A stretch of 53,773 nt of DNA from JAHWJR01 sp035942035 (GTDB taxonomy: Bacteria; Actinomycetota; Acidimicrobiia; Acidimicrobiales; CADCSY01): positions 1 through 53,773 of the forward strand of contig DASZDK010000107.1 in the NCBI GenBank assembly GCA_035942035.1, read 5' to 3'. Positions 8,179-18,032 of this stretch are shown piece after piece (positions within the stretch are counted from its first letter, which is position 1; each line of letters begins with the position of its first letter). Under the pieces are notes generated by a model. It worked only from the letters and a program-made list of their open reading frames with translations, did no database searches and had not been told where the DNA came from. A program made the position numbers and the translations under genes.

Positions 8179-9399
8179 GTGACGGTGGCGACGCCCAGCA
8201 TCCTGCATGTCGACATGGACGCCTTCTTCGCCGCGGTGGAGGTGCGGGACGATCCCTCACTGGCGGGGAAGCCCGTCGTGGTCGGAGGGGAAGGGAACCG
8301 AGGTGTGGTGGCGGCCGCCTCCTACGAGGCCCGCATCCACGGCGTGCGCTCGGCCATGCCGTCGTTCCAGGCCCGCCGGCTGTGCCCCGCAGCGGTGTTC
8401 GTCACCGCCCGCCACGCCCGCTACCGCCAGGTCAGCGACGCCGTCCACCGGCTGCTGCTCGGCGTCACCCCTCTGGTGGAGCGGCTGGGCCTGGACGAGG
8501 CCTTCCTCGACGTGGCCGGCGCCCGGCGCCTCCTGGGTGACGCTCCCACCATCGCCACCGGGCTGCGCCGGCGGCTGCGTGACGAGCTCGGCCTGTGGTG
8601 CTCGGTCGGGGTCGCCCCCCGCAAGCTGACGGCCAAGCTGGCGTCCGAGGCGGCCAAGCCCGAGGCCGGTCCCACCGGTGTGGCGCCGGGTGCCGGCGTG
8701 GTCGTGGTGGGGCTCGACGACGAGCTGGCGTTCCTCCACCGCCACCCGGTGGAGGCACTGGCGGGCGTGGGGCCGGCGACCCTGCCCCGCCTGCGGCGCC
8801 TCGGCGTGCGCACCGTCGGCGAGCTGGCCACCGTTCCCCGGGCCACGCTGGAGGCGGTGCTGGGGCAGGCGGCCGGGCGCCGCCTCTACGCCCTGGCGCG
8901 GGCGCAGGACGACCGTCCGGTGGTGCCCGCCGGGCGGCCAAAGTCGGTCAGCCACGAGGAGACCTTCGCCGGCGACCGCCATGGCGTGGAGGCGCTCGTC
9001 CCCGAGGCCGTGCGCCAGGCCGACGCCGTGGCCGCCCGCCTCCGCCGAGCGGGAGTCGCCGGGCGGACCGTCCACCTGAAGGTGCGGTTCGGTGACTTTC
9101 GCACCATCACCCGCAGCTGCACGGTCACCGAGCCGCTCGACCGCGGTCACGAGCTGGCCCGGGTGGTGCGCGGGCTCCTCGCCACGGTCGACGTCTCGGC
9201 CGGGGTGCGCCTGCTGGGCGTGGGCGTCTCCTCGCTCACCGACTCGGGGAGCGCCCAGCTGCGACTCGAGGATCAGGGGCCGGGGTGGGCGGAGGTCACC
9301 ACGGCCGTCGATGCCGCCCGCAGGCGCTTCGGGGACAGCGCCGTGCTACCGGCCACCGTCGTCCCCCGGGGCAGGGCCCCGGAACGTCCCCGGCCGTGA
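8179..9399 (+). CDS. dinB: DNA polymerase IV (Y-family)
   Basis: A 406-residue Y-family translesion polymerase. The palm motifs are ILHVDMDAFFAAVE (catalytic Asp12) and LGLDEAFLDVAG (Asp106, Glu107). The fingers contain SYEARIHGVRSAMP. An HhH thumb follows (LAGVGPATLPRLRRLGVRTV) and then the little-finger domain (KSVSHEETF, VHLKVRFGDF). Length is normal. The extreme C-terminus is Arg/Pro-rich and lacks an obvious beta-clamp motif of the QLxLF type. The GTG at 8179 is used; a GTG at 8185 follows an AAGAAGG sequence and is a good alternative. Role: error-prone or lesion-bypass DNA synthesis. Confidence 0.95.
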   Translation: MTVATPSILHVDMDAFFAAVEVRDDPSLAGKPVVVGGEGNRGVVAAASYEARIHGVRSAMPSFQARRLCPAAVFVTARHARYRQVSDAVHRLLLGVTPLVERLGLDEAFLDVAGARRLLGDAPTIATGLRRRLRDELGLWCSVGVAPRKLTAKLASEAAKPEAGPTGVAPGAGVVVVGLDDELAFLHRHPVEALAGVGPATLPRLRRLGVRTVGELATVPRATLEAVLGQAAGRRLYALARAQDDRPVVPAGRPKSVSHEETFAGDRHGVEALVPEAVRQADAVAARLRRAGVAGRTVHLKVRFGDFRTITRSCTVTEPLDRGHELARVVRGLLATVDVSAGVRLLGVGVSSLTDSGSAQLRLEDQGPGWAEVTTAVDAARRRFGDSAVLPATVVPRGRAPERPRP

Positions 9400-9557
9400 G
9401 GAGCTCCCAGCGGCGGCTGCCGCGTTGTGGGCGACCGGATGGCGCGCGAAGATCAGGGGTATGTTCGGTGGGGTGAGCACACTGCCCCGACCGGCGCCCG
9501 GCATGGCCGGATCGTGATCAGGGCAACCACAGGGTGAGGAACGGAGGGCAACCCGGC

Positions 9558-9932
9558 GTGCCGCTTTCCGAGGACGAACAGCGAATCCTCCAGGAGATCG
9601 AGCAGCAGCTCTATGACTCCGACCCCGAGTTGGCGCGCGAGGTCAGCTCCACCACGATCTACCGCCATGCCGGTCGCAACCTGAAGTGGGCCGGCCTCGG
9701 CTTCGTCGCCGGCCTGGTGTTCATGGTCCTGACCGTGCAGACCCTGCCGCTGGCCTTCGCCGGCTTCCTCGCCATGCTGGCGTGCGCCGTGCTCTTCGAG
9801 CGCAACCTGCGCAAGATGGGTCGTGCCGGCTGGCACCAGTGGACCGAGACCATGCGGTCGTCGGGCATGCGGGAGTATTTTGGGACCGCCGGTCAGCGGG
9901 TGCGGGAGCGCTTCAACAAGAAGGACGAGTAG
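9558..9932 (+). CDS. DUF3040 membrane protein
   Basis: A 124-residue protein of the actinobacterial DUF3040 family. The family-typical N-terminus PLSEDEQRILQEIEQQL is followed by a linker and two close hydrophobic segments (WAGLGFVAGLVFMVLTVQT and LAFAGFLAMLACAVLFE), then a basic cytosolic tail (RERFNKKDE). The GTG at 9558 gives the family N-terminus and has GGAGGG nine nucleotides upstream; an in-frame GTG at 9534 is less likely. DUF3040 genes are often found near mraZ/dcw clusters in actinobacteria, as here. Molecular function is unknown. Confidence 0.9.
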   Translation: MPLSEDEQRILQEIEQQLYDSDPELAREVSSTTIYRHAGRNLKWAGLGFVAGLVFMVLTVQTLPLAFAGFLAMLACAVLFERNLRKMGRAGWHQWTETMRSSGMREYFGTAGQRVRERFNKKDE

Positions 9933-9962
9933 GCAGCGAGCAACCCGGGTGCCCGGGCCCGG

Positions 9963-12278
9963 TCATCGCGAGGGACCGGCCGGGTTGCGCACGTCCAGGC
10001 GGGCGGGCCGTTCGGGGAGCAGGTCTCGGGGGTCGAGCGCGCGACGGACCCGGGCCCGCCGGTCGAGGCGCTCGCCCACCCTGCGCTCCACGGTGGCGGC
10101 CGACTCGGCGGCCTGACGGGCGACGTCGTCGTCGACGCCGTGGGGCCCGTAGCCGGCGGCGGTGGTGACGGCGGCCAGGCTGGTCAGGGTCCCCGGGTCG
10201 ATGCCGGTGGCTCCTCCCGCCCGCTGGGCGTACTCCACCGGCGTCTCCCACGGGCGCGGCGGCGCTCCGACCTGGGCCAGCGCCTCTCCGACCTCGGCCC
10301 ACGACACCAGGACCCGCTCACCGGGGGTGGTCGCCGCCGCCCGCCGGCGCCGGCGCCGGCGGCGGGCCAGCAGCGCCAGCGCTCCGGCCCAGGTCACCGG
10401 GACACCGACCACGGCGAGGACGGCAAGGAGCAGGCGGCGTGGCCATGGCGACGGCTCCTCGCCGGCGCCGGAGGCGGCTGCCCCCCCGAGCCCGTCGGCA
10501 CCGTCGGTGACTGGCGGCGCGGTGGTGTCGCCGCCCGCGGGTTCGGGGCTCTCGGTCATGGTCGTGGCCGGGGCGGTGGTGGCGGTGGTGCGATCCTCGG
10601 GGACGGCCTGCTGCTCGGGGACCCCGGTGTAGGGCTCGCCACCCGGGATGCCCCGGCCCGGGGTCGGCTCGAAGGCCACCCAGCCGTAGCCGGCGAGGAA
10701 CACCTCCGGCCAGGAGTGGGCGTTGAGGTCGCGCACGTGGAGGCGACCGTCCTCGCCGGGCTCGCCCGGCGTGAAGCCAACGGCCACCCGGGCCGGCAGG
10801 CCCACGGAGCGGGCCATGGCGGCATAGGCGCCGGCGAACTGCTCGCAGTACCCCGCCTGCGTCTCGAACAAGAAGCGCTCGAGGTCGTCGCCCCCGTGCC
10901 CCGCGGGGACGGACAAGTCGTAGGTGAAGGTGCCGTCTCGGAAGTGCTCCTGGAGCTGGAGCGCCTGGTCGTAGGGCGTGGTGGCCCCGTCGACCACCCG
11001 CATCGCCTCCTGGCGCACCTCCGGGCTGAAGTCGGCCGGGAGGGCGGTGTAGGCCTCGGCCACCTCCGTGGGCGCCTCGGCGACGACGGCGGCCAGGGCA
11101 GCGCCGTCGAGGTTCCGCAGCTCCGACTCCACCCGGTAGCGGAGACCCGAGGCCGTCTCCTCCTCGGTGAGCAGGCTGCCGGAGTCGTCGTCGTAGCGGG
11201 CCTCGACCCCCTCGAGGGCGACCGGGGCGTAGGCGGCCGGGAGCCAGATGGAGGCGAGATCGCTGATCTGGAAGTCCTGCACCACGGTGATGGTGTCGGC
11301 CCGCTCGGCCGGCACCGCCGTCGCCAGCCGGTCCTCGACCTTGCGGTACCGCCCCTTCGACGACCAGATGCGCCCGTCGAAGATCTCCAGCGAGGTCAGG
11401 CGCCAGTAGCTCCGGGCGGAGGCGGCCACGGTGAACACCTCGCGGTCGCTCTGGTCGAGCAGGCGGGCCCGGATGTCCACCAGCGGGGAGATGGTGACGC
11501 GCGACCCGCCGTCCTCCCGATCGGCGGCACGCCAGGGGACCACGGCGGTGGCCTCGGCACCGGGCAGCGCCGGGCCGATCACCACCGCCACCAACACCGC
11601 GGCGGCGGCCAGAGCGCCACCCCGGCGCAGCAGCCAGCGCGACTCCCGGCGGCTGTCGCCGCCCATGCGGTTGGGAACGCGCCACTGGCGCAGCACTCGC
11701 AGCGCCAACCAGTAGGCCAGGAGGGCGCCGAGGAACAGCGCGGTGGTGCTGAGCCGGTGCTCCGACGCCCCCAGGGCGGCGCCGAAGACGAAGACCGTGG
11801 CCGGCAGCGCCGCCGCTTCGACGGTGGCGCCGATGCGGAAGGCGACGCTGTCGGCCAGGAAGGCGAGCAGCCAGCCGCCGGCCGCGGTGGCAAGGATGAA
11901 CCCGGGCTCGACCGGGGCCGGCGCCACCACCTCCCGGAACGCGGCCAGGGCCTCGGAGAGCTGGCGAGTCGCCTCGGTCAGTGATTCCCCGGTGGGGATG
12001 CCGTAGGCGGTGGTGCCGGGCAAGAGGAGCACCGAGACGCCCACCACCAAGCCCCCGGCGGCGATGGCGGCGGCGAACCAGCTGGGCAGGGAGGCCCGCC
12101 GGCAGGATGCCGCCGCCAGGTGGCCGGCGACGGCGAAGGGCAGGACCGCCAGCAGGAAGGAGGCGTCGTCGAAGACCCGGACCAGGCCCACGACGCTCGC
12201 CACCGTGAGGGCGACCAGGGCGAGCTCGGCCAGGGCCAGCACCGAGGACGGCGGCGCCGGGCGAGCGGAGGCACTCAC
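9963..12278 (-). CDS. Transglutaminase-like membrane protein (DUF3488/TgpA type)
   Basis: A 771-residue membrane protein. The N-terminal half (about 1-240) has several hydrophobic helices of the DUF3488 type. The extracytoplasmic transglutaminase-like core carries Cys478 (QAGYCEQFAGAYAAMARSVG), His521 (LNAHSWPEVFL) and an acidic residue in GWVAFEPTPG (Glu537). A Thr/Pro-rich linker, another transmembrane helix and a basic cytosolic tail follow. The GTG overlaps the DUF58 stop (GTGA, 12275-12278). The MoxR - DUF58 - transglutaminase order is a conserved actinobacterial operon; a role in processing envelope proteins or peptides is inferred only. Confidence 0.92.
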   Translation of the reverse strand: MSASARPAPPSSVLALAELALVALTVASVVGLVRVFDDASFLLAVLPFAVAGHLAAASCRRASLPSWFAAAIAAGGLVVGVSVLLLPGTTAYGIPTGESLTEATRQLSEALAAFREVVAPAPVEPGFILATAAGGWLLAFLADSVAFRIGATVEAAALPATVFVFGAALGASEHRLSTTALFLGALLAYWLALRVLRQWRVPNRMGGDSRRESRWLLRRGGALAAAAVLVAVVIGPALPGAEATAVVPWRAADREDGGSRVTISPLVDIRARLLDQSDREVFTVAASARSYWRLTSLEIFDGRIWSSKGRYRKVEDRLATAVPAERADTITVVQDFQISDLASIWLPAAYAPVALEGVEARYDDDSGSLLTEEETASGLRYRVESELRNLDGAALAAVVAEAPTEVAEAYTALPADFSPEVRQEAMRVVDGATTPYDQALQLQEHFRDGTFTYDLSVPAGHGGDDLERFLFETQAGYCEQFAGAYAAMARSVGLPARVAVGFTPGEPGEDGRLHVRDLNAHSWPEVFLAGYGWVAFEPTPGRGIPGGEPYTGVPEQQAVPEDRTTATTAPATTMTESPEPAGGDTTAPPVTDGADGLGGAAASGAGEEPSPWPRRLLLAVLAVVGVPVTWAGALALLARRRRRRRRAAATTPGERVLVSWAEVGEALAQVGAPPRPWETPVEYAQRAGGATGIDPGTLTSLAAVTTAAGYGPHGVDDDVARQAAESAATVERRVGERLDRRARVRRALDPRDLLPERPARLDVRNPAGPSR

Positions 12279-13528
12279 CGCCGTGGTCCCGGGACGGCTT
12301 CGCTGCGGGCGCCGCCGGCCCCACCGGTGGAGACCTCGCCGGCCCCGCCGGCACCGGCCGGCGCCATCGCCCGGTTCCAGGCGGCGGCGAACGAGGTGCG
12401 GTCGCCGACCACGATGGGGCCGGAGGCCTGCGCACCGCCGTCTCCTGCGGTCGTGGTGCCCGCCCCGGTCGAGAACACCACCACCGTGGCATGACGAGTG
12501 GCGCTCCCCCTGCCACCGGCGCCGGCGCCGGCCCAGCCGCTCGTCCCCGCTCCGGTGACCACCGCCACTGGTCCGGTGCTGCCGGCCCGGTCGAGGATGG
12601 CCAGGACCTCGTCGAGGCGGTGGCCTGCTCCGAGGTGCACCGTGGCGAGGTGGTCCATGACGACCTCCACGTGCTCGGCGTCGGAGCCGAAGCCCGAGTC
12701 GTAACCGGCAGGCGTCATCAGGCGGGCGAGCAGCCCGGCGTGGACGCAGGCCACCATCACGCTGGCGGCGGCGGACACCGCCCGCTCGAAGGTCTCGTCC
12801 CCGTAGGCACCGGTCCGGGTGTCGAGGACGACCGTGGCCCGGCTGCGCCGGGGCATCTCGTCCTGGCGCACCACGAGGTCGTCCCGCTTGGCGGTGGCCC
12901 GCCAGTGCACCCGGCGCAGGTCGTCGCCCTCGGCGTAGGCGCGCAGGGCGTAGAAGTCCTCCACGGTGGTCGAGCGAGCCAGCGCCAGCGCGATGCCGTC
13001 GTGGTGCTCGTCCCCGGCGACCGGGGGGAGGGCCAGCACGTCCTCCACCGTCGGCCACACGGTGAGCTCCGTCGCCGGTGCGCCGGGGGCCGACACCGTG
13101 GCCAGGCCGAACGGGTCAGTGATGCGCACGTCGAGCGGCCCGACCGGCAGCACGCCCCGCCGGTCGGTCGGCAGGGAGTAGCCGGCGGTGGCCGTCCCGC
13201 CGGGGTCGAGGGGAGCCAGGACCACGCTCGCGCTGCGGCCCTCGGCGCCCACGGCATCGCGCAGGTGCAGCAGGGGGCTCCGCCGCCTGCCGGCGTTGTG
13301 GACCCGCAGCTCGACGGTGCTGGAGGCGCCGGCGTGCACCCGGGGCGGGCGCAGCTCGCGAGACACGTCGAGGCGCAGTCTGGTCAGTCCCACGGCCACC
13401 GCGGCGCCGACGACCAGGGCCACGCCGGCGGCACCCACCACGAACAGCTCGAAGATGCCGAACAGGCGACCGGCGAGGACGAGGGCGATGGAGCCGGCGG
13501 TGACGAGCCCGCCTTGGCGGGTCAGCAC
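12275..13528 (-). CDS. DUF58 domain protein
   Basis: A 417-residue protein. Two N-terminal transmembrane segments (about 8-48) precede a beta-rich region (about 50-165). The DUF58 core then contains FYALRAYAEGDDLRRVHWRA and a downstream von Willebrand-like stretch (RATVVLDTR). The GTG at 13528 lies 5 bp after the MoxR stop. DUF58 proteins are partners of MoxR AAA+ ATPases, which probably act on them as metal- or chaperone-dependent substrates. The C-terminus is Gly/Ala-rich and low in complexity. Confidence 0.9.
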   Translation of the reverse strand: MLTRQGGLVTAGSIALVLAGRLFGIFELFVVGAAGVALVVGAAVAVGLTRLRLDVSRELRPPRVHAGASSTVELRVHNAGRRRSPLLHLRDAVGAEGRSASVVLAPLDPGGTATAGYSLPTDRRGVLPVGPLDVRITDPFGLATVSAPGAPATELTVWPTVEDVLALPPVAGDEHHDGIALALARSTTVEDFYALRAYAEGDDLRRVHWRATAKRDDLVVRQDEMPRRSRATVVLDTRTGAYGDETFERAVSAAASVMVACVHAGLLARLMTPAGYDSGFGSDAEHVEVVMDHLATVHLGAGHRLDEVLAILDRAGSTGPVAVVTGAGTSGWAGAGAGGRGSATRHATVVVFSTGAGTTTAGDGGAQASGPIVVGDRTSFAAAWNRAMAPAGAGGAGEVSTGGAGGARSEAVPGPRR

Positions 13529-13533
13529 CTCGG

Positions 13534-14493
<960 letters not shown>

Positions 14494-14639
14494 CTCCGCT
14501 CGTCGCCTCACCACGTGGCCGTCTCCTCCCTGCCGCTCGGCCGCAGTCCGTGAACGACGCGCGACGGCGCGGCCAGCCGTGAGCGGAATCTCGCAGTGTA
14601 CCGGCAGTGGTCGACGGGGTTGTGGCCGCGGCGGCCCCG

Positions 14640-14645
14640 TACCCT
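14640..14645 (+). promoter_or_regulatory. -10 box (TACCCT) of leaderless ROK kinase gene
   Basis: TACCCT seven nucleotides before the ATG at 14653; no Shine-Dalgarno sequence is present. Confidence 0.5.
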
Positions 14646-14652
14646 CCCGGAC

Positions 14653-15552
14653 ATGGGGCCTGCGCTGGCAGTGGACATCGGCGGCACCAAGCTGGCCGCC
14701 GGGTTGGTGACGGCGACCGGTGCCTTGACCCGGCGGGCCCAGGCGCCAACGCCGTCGTCGGTCGACGCGGACGGGCTGTTCTCGGCCCTGACGGCGGTGA
14801 TCGACCAGGTGCGAACGGGCGACGAGGTGGTGTGCGGAGTGGGCGCCGGCGGCCCCATGGCTCCGGGTGGCGACGAGGTCTCCCCCCTCAACATCCCCGC
14901 ATGGAGAGGCTTCCCCCTGCGTCGGCGCCTGGGCGAGGCCACCGGCCTGCCCACCTTCGTCGACAACGACGCCAAGGCGCTCGCCCTCGGCGAGGGCTGG
15001 GTGGGCGAGGCGGCGGGCACGACGCACTTCATCGCCATGGTGGTCTCGACCGGGGTGGGCGGAGGGATCGTGCTCGACGGCCGCCTGCTCGACGGCGCCG
15101 CCGGCAACGCCGGCCACATCGGCCATGTGGTGGTCCGCCCCGACGGGAACCACTGCGGGTGCGGCGCCCAGGGTTGCCTGGAGGCGGAGGCTTCCGGCAC
15201 GGGGATCCGCCGGGCCACCGGTCGCCCGGCGGAGGAGGCGCCGGCCGAGGTGGTCGAGCACGTGGGCACCATGGTGGGCCGGGCCGTGGCCTCGGTGGCG
15301 AACCTCCTCGACCTGCGCCTGGCCGTGGTGGCCGGCTCGGTCGCCCTCGGCTACGGGGCGCCGTTCTTCGCCGCCGCCCAGGCCGAGCTGGACCGGCGGG
15401 CGCGCCTCGAGTTCTCCGCCGGCGCCCGGATCGTGCCCGCCGGCGGTGGCGCCGCCGCCCCGCTGGTGGGCGCCGCCGCCGTGGGCTGGCGGGGCCTCGG
15501 GCACGACGTGCTGGGCGGGGGAGCCGGCGGGGGGCGGGGGGTGCCGGGATGA
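14653..15552 (+). CDS. ROK-family sugar kinase (probable glucokinase)
   Basis: A 299-residue ROK protein. The ATP phosphate-binding motif is LAVDIGGTKLAAG (8-13 core), the catalytic aspartate lies in FVDNDAKALALGE (Asp106), and the ROK zinc site is GHIGHVVV (His155 region) plus CGCGAQGC (Cys168, Cys170, Cys175). There is no N-terminal winged helix, so it is an enzyme rather than a NagC/XylR-type repressor. Glucose or another hexose is the likely substrate. The ATG directly follows a -10-like box. It overlaps the next small gene by ATGA. Confidence 0.9.
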   Translation: MGPALAVDIGGTKLAAGLVTATGALTRRAQAPTPSSVDADGLFSALTAVIDQVRTGDEVVCGVGAGGPMAPGGDEVSPLNIPAWRGFPLRRRLGEATGLPTFVDNDAKALALGEGWVGEAAGTTHFIAMVVSTGVGGGIVLDGRLLDGAAGNAGHIGHVVVRPDGNHCGCGAQGCLEAEASGTGIRRATGRPAEEAPAEVVEHVGTMVGRAVASVANLLDLRLAVVAGSVALGYGAPFFAAAQAELDRRARLEFSAGARIVPAGGGAAAPLVGAAAVGWRGLGHDVLGGGAGGGRGVPG

Positions 15553-15824
15553 GCCGGCGGCCGTGGTGGCGCTGGGCCCGCGCCGGCGTGGCGGTGGCCG
15601 CCCGCCCGGGACTGTGGGCGACCGGCGTCCGCCAGGCGCTGCGCCTGGCTCCGGCGGGTTGGTGGCGGCGGTGGCCGCCGGTGCCCCGCCCGGACCCCGA
15701 TTACCTGCACTTCCGCCTCGAGACGTTCTCGGGTGACCCGGAGCGGCCCCCTGAGCCAAGTGAGGTGGTGTCGTACCTGGCGTGGTGCCGTCGCTGGCGC
15801 CGCTCGGTGCGCTCCCGCCCCTAG
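15549..15824 (+). CDS. Small conserved actinobacterial protein
   Basis: A 91-residue, Trp- and Arg-rich basic protein. Its C-terminal half, PDYLHFRLETFSGD...VVSYLAWCRRWR, resembles short uncharacterised actinobacterial proteins with a conserved YLxFRLET...VVxYLxWCR pattern (from memory). The ATG overlaps the ROK kinase stop (ATGA), so it is translationally coupled to it. No signal peptide and no catalytic motif are visible. Function unknown. Confidence 0.75.
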   Translation: MSRRPWWRWARAGVAVAARPGLWATGVRQALRLAPAGWWRRWPPVPRPDPDYLHFRLETFSGDPERPPEPSEVVSYLAWCRRWRRSVRSRP

Positions 15825-15876
15825 CCGGCACTCGTGCGGGCGGTGCGGTTGTCGTCTCCCGCGGGAAGCGAGGCGC

Positions 15877-15882
15877 TAGCGT
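15877..15882 (+). promoter_or_regulatory. -10 box (TAGCGT) of HNH endonuclease gene
   Basis: TAGCGT eight nucleotides before the GTG at 15891. It supports this start over the upstream in-frame GTG at 15834. Confidence 0.45.
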
Positions 15883-15890
15883 TCGAGCCG

Positions 15891-16394
15891 GTGTCGAGGG
15901 CACTGGTGCTCAATGCGACCTACGAGCCGCTGTGCGTCATCCCGGTGCGGCGCGCCGTCATCCTGGTCCTGGCCGAGAAGGCCGACGTGCTGCACGACAC
16001 CGGGGCGGTGATGCGCTCCGAGCGCCTGCGCGTCCCCATCCCCTCGGTCATCCGGCTGCGCTACTTCGTGCGGGTCCCGTACCGGCGGAGGGCCTCGCTC
16101 AACCGCCGCGCCGTGTTCGCCCGGGACGGCTCCCGTTGCCAGTACTGCAGCGCGCCGGCCGACAGCATCGACCACGTCGTGCCCCGAAGCCGCGGCGGCC
16201 AGCACGTGTGGGAGAACGTCGTGGCCGCCTGCCGCCCCTGCAACGCCCAGAAGCGCGATCGCCTGCTGTCCGAGACGAGCATGGTCCTGCGCCGGCGTCC
16301 CACCGCGCCCAAGGAGCTGACGTGGATCACCGTGGCGGTGGGGACGGTCCCCAGCCACTGGGAGCCCTATCTCGACTCTGCCTTGTCGGCGTGA
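15891..16394 (+). CDS. HNH endonuclease family protein
   Basis: A protein of about 167 residues. The N-terminus, SRALVLNATYEPLCVIPVRRA, is typical of a widespread actinobacterial HNH family. The HNH core follows with a zinc pair CQYC (in RDGSRCQYCS), the catalytic DHVVPRSRGG and the second pair CRPC with N-A-Q-K. These proteins are predicted nucleases; their biological role is not established, and the gene is chromosomal housekeeping in context. The start is chosen from the conserved N-terminus and the nearby -10 box; GTG 15834 would add 19 residues. Confidence 0.88.
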   Translation: MSRALVLNATYEPLCVIPVRRAVILVLAEKADVLHDTGAVMRSERLRVPIPSVIRLRYFVRVPYRRRASLNRRAVFARDGSRCQYCSAPADSIDHVVPRSRGGQHVWENVVAACRPCNAQKRDRLLSETSMVLRRRPTAPKELTWITVAVGTVPSHWEPYLDSALSA

Positions 16395-16442
16395 GCGGCG
16401 GCCGGGCCCCGGCCCGGGTCGCTCGGCGCCGGTGATCCGAGG

Positions 16443-17522
16443 ATGACCGGACCTGGCGGTCGCCCCGCGCTCCCCGAGGTCCTCCTCGCCGGCGTCGACG
16501 TGGTCCGCCTGCGCCTGCCGCTGGCCCAGCCGTTCGTCACCGCCTCGGGGGTGGAGCGGGAGAAGGAGGTTTTGCTGGTCCGGGCGGTGGGTGCCGACGG
16601 CAGCGAAGGGTGGGGCGAGTGCCCGGCGCTGGCCGCACCCACGTACACCGCCGAGTGGGTCGACGGGGCCGAGGCCGTGCTGCGGCGCTTCCTCGTCCCG
16701 GCGGCTGTGGCCGGGCGGGCCTCGGCGCTGGTCGGCCACCCCATGGCGGCCTCGGCGGTGGAGGCGGCTGTGCTGCACGTGCGCCTGGCCGCCGCCGGCA
16801 CCACGCTCCCGGCCTGGTTGGGTGCGGTGCGCGACCGGGTGCCGTGCGGCGTCGCCGTGGGCATCGCCGGATCGATCGACGAGCTGGTGGCAGAGGTGGC
16901 CGAGCACGTGGCCACCGGATACCGGCGGGTCAAGCTCAAGGTCCGCCCCGGCTGGGACGTGGCGGCGGTGGAGGCGGTGCGTACCACGTGGCCCGAGCTG
17001 TCGCTGGCGGTGGACGCCAACGGCGCCTACCGGCGTTCGGACCTCGACGGCGCGCTCCGCGGCCTCGACCGTTGCGGCCTGGGGGAGATCGAGCAGCCAC
17101 TGCCCGCCGACGACCTGGTCGGCCTGGCCGAGGTGGCCGCCGCCCTGGAGACGCCGGTGTGCCTGGACGAGTCCATCACCTCGGCGGCCACGTTGGAGAC
17201 GGCCCTGGCGCTGGGAGCCGGCGACCGGGTGAACCTGAAGCCGGCGCGCGTCGGGGGGGTGGAAGAAGCCCTGCGCATCCACGACCTCGCCCGGGAGCGA
17301 GGCGTTCCGCTGTGGGTGGGAGGGATGCTGGAGACCGGCGTGGGCAAGGCGGTCAACGTGGCCCTGGCCGCTTTGCCCGGCGTGACCGAGCCCGGTGACC
17401 TCCCGGCCAGCAACCGGTGGTTCGCCGCCGACGTCACCGAGCCCTGGGAGGTGGCGCCCGACGGCACCATGGCCGTGCGCCCCCTAGGGGTCGTGCGCCT
17501 GCCCGGCTCCCTACCGGGCTGA
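16443..17522 (+). CDS. menC: o-Succinylbenzoate synthase (enolase superfamily)
   Basis: A 359-residue enolase-superfamily enzyme of the muconate-lactonizing subgroup. The catalytic pair is in VKLKV (Lys164, Lys166); metal ligands are Asp191 (AVDANGAY), Glu217 (EIEQPL) and Asp242 (CLDESI); Lys266 is in VNLKPARVGG; and WVGGMLETGVGKA forms the C-terminal strand. This matches MenC, which dehydrates SHCHC to o-succinylbenzoate in menaquinone synthesis. Many relatives also racemise N-acylamino acids, and no other men gene is in view. Its last 12 bp overlap the 3' end of soxR on the other strand. Confidence 0.88.
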   Translation: MTGPGGRPALPEVLLAGVDVVRLRLPLAQPFVTASGVEREKEVLLVRAVGADGSEGWGECPALAAPTYTAEWVDGAEAVLRRFLVPAAVAGRASALVGHPMAASAVEAAVLHVRLAAAGTTLPAWLGAVRDRVPCGVAVGIAGSIDELVAEVAEHVATGYRRVKLKVRPGWDVAAVEAVRTTWPELSLAVDANGAYRRSDLDGALRGLDRCGLGEIEQPLPADDLVGLAEVAAALETPVCLDESITSAATLETALALGAGDRVNLKPARVGGVEEALRIHDLARERGVPLWVGGMLETGVGKAVNVALAALPGVTEPGDLPASNRWFAADVTEPWEVAPDGTMAVRPLGVVRLPGSLPG

Positions 17523-17981
17523 CCGGCCGCGGAGCCAGTACCGGGGCCCGGGGCCCAGGCCGGAGGCCCGGTCGGCGGGGTTGGCCAGCGCGCACTTCTC
17601 CATCGACAGGCAGCCACAGCCGACGCAGGAGTCGAGCTGGTCCCGGAGCTGCTCGAGCGTCCGGATCCGTTCGTCGAGCTGCGGGCGCCAGCTGCGGGCC
17701 AGCCGTTGCCACTCCGAAGGGGAGACGGGTCGGTCGGCGGGCAGCTCGGCGAGCATGCCGGCGATCTCCGCCAGCGGGAAGCCCACCTGCTGGGCCGCCT
17801 GGATCACCGCCAGCCGCCGCAGCACGTCCCGCCGGTACCGCCGCTGGCCGCCCTCGGTGCGGGTCGAGGAGATGAGCCCGTTGGTTTCGTAGAACCGCAG
17901 GGCGGACACGGCCAGGCCCGACCGGCGGGCGACGTCGCCGATGGCCAGGTCGGCTGTGCTCACCTGCGTTGCTCCACTCAT
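17511..17981 (-). CDS. soxR: SoxR-type redox-sensing MerR regulator
   Basis: A 156-residue MerR-family activator. The N-terminal winged helix (IGDVARRSGLAVSALRFYE, then RRYRRDVLRRLAVI) is followed by a dimerisation helix and a C-terminal cluster CVGCGCLSMEKC. The four cysteines are Cys119, Cys122, Cys124 and Cys130, the same spacing and numbering as the [2Fe-2S] ligands of E. coli SoxR. It is activated by redox-cycling compounds or nitric oxide. An AAGGAGG sequence gives a strong ribosome-binding site. It is divergent from an ABC exporter whose promoter has the MerR-type 19-bp spacer. Confidence 0.95.
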   Translation of the reverse strand: MSGATQVSTADLAIGDVARRSGLAVSALRFYETNGLISSTRTEGGQRRYRRDVLRRLAVIQAAQQVGFPLAEIAGMLAELPADRPVSPSEWQRLARSWRPQLDERIRTLEQLRDQLDSCVGCGCLSMEKCALANPADRASGLGPGPRYWLRGRSAR

Positions 17982-17993
17982 GGACAGACCTCC

Positions 17994-18024
17994 TTGACCT
18001 AAAGATTTGTTGAGGTCTTACAGT
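17994..18024 (+). promoter_or_regulatory. MerR/SoxR-type promoter of the ABC exporter
   Basis: The -35 box TTGACC (17994-17999) and -10 box TACAGT (18019-18024) are separated by 19 bp, the overlong spacing characteristic of promoters activated by MerR-family proteins through DNA untwisting. The -10 box ends 8 nt before the ATG, so the transcript would be leaderless or nearly so. Confidence 0.8.
17997..18016. promoter_or_regulatory. Probable SoxR operator
   Basis: A 20-bp imperfect palindrome (half-sites ACCTAAAGAT and TTGTTGAGGT, 7 of 10 positions symmetric) lies within the 19-bp spacer, with outer ACCT/AGGT arms. It is positioned as expected for SoxR bound between the -35 and -10 boxes. Confidence 0.7.
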
Positions 18025-18032
18025 AACCGGCC

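Noticed and set aside
10140..11984. A 614-codon open frame on the plus strand, antisense to the transglutaminase gene
   Set aside because: Its composition is His/Gly/Arg/Pro-rich with no domain. The opposite strand encodes a well-supported transglutaminase with catalytic motifs. It is a GC-rich antisense shadow.
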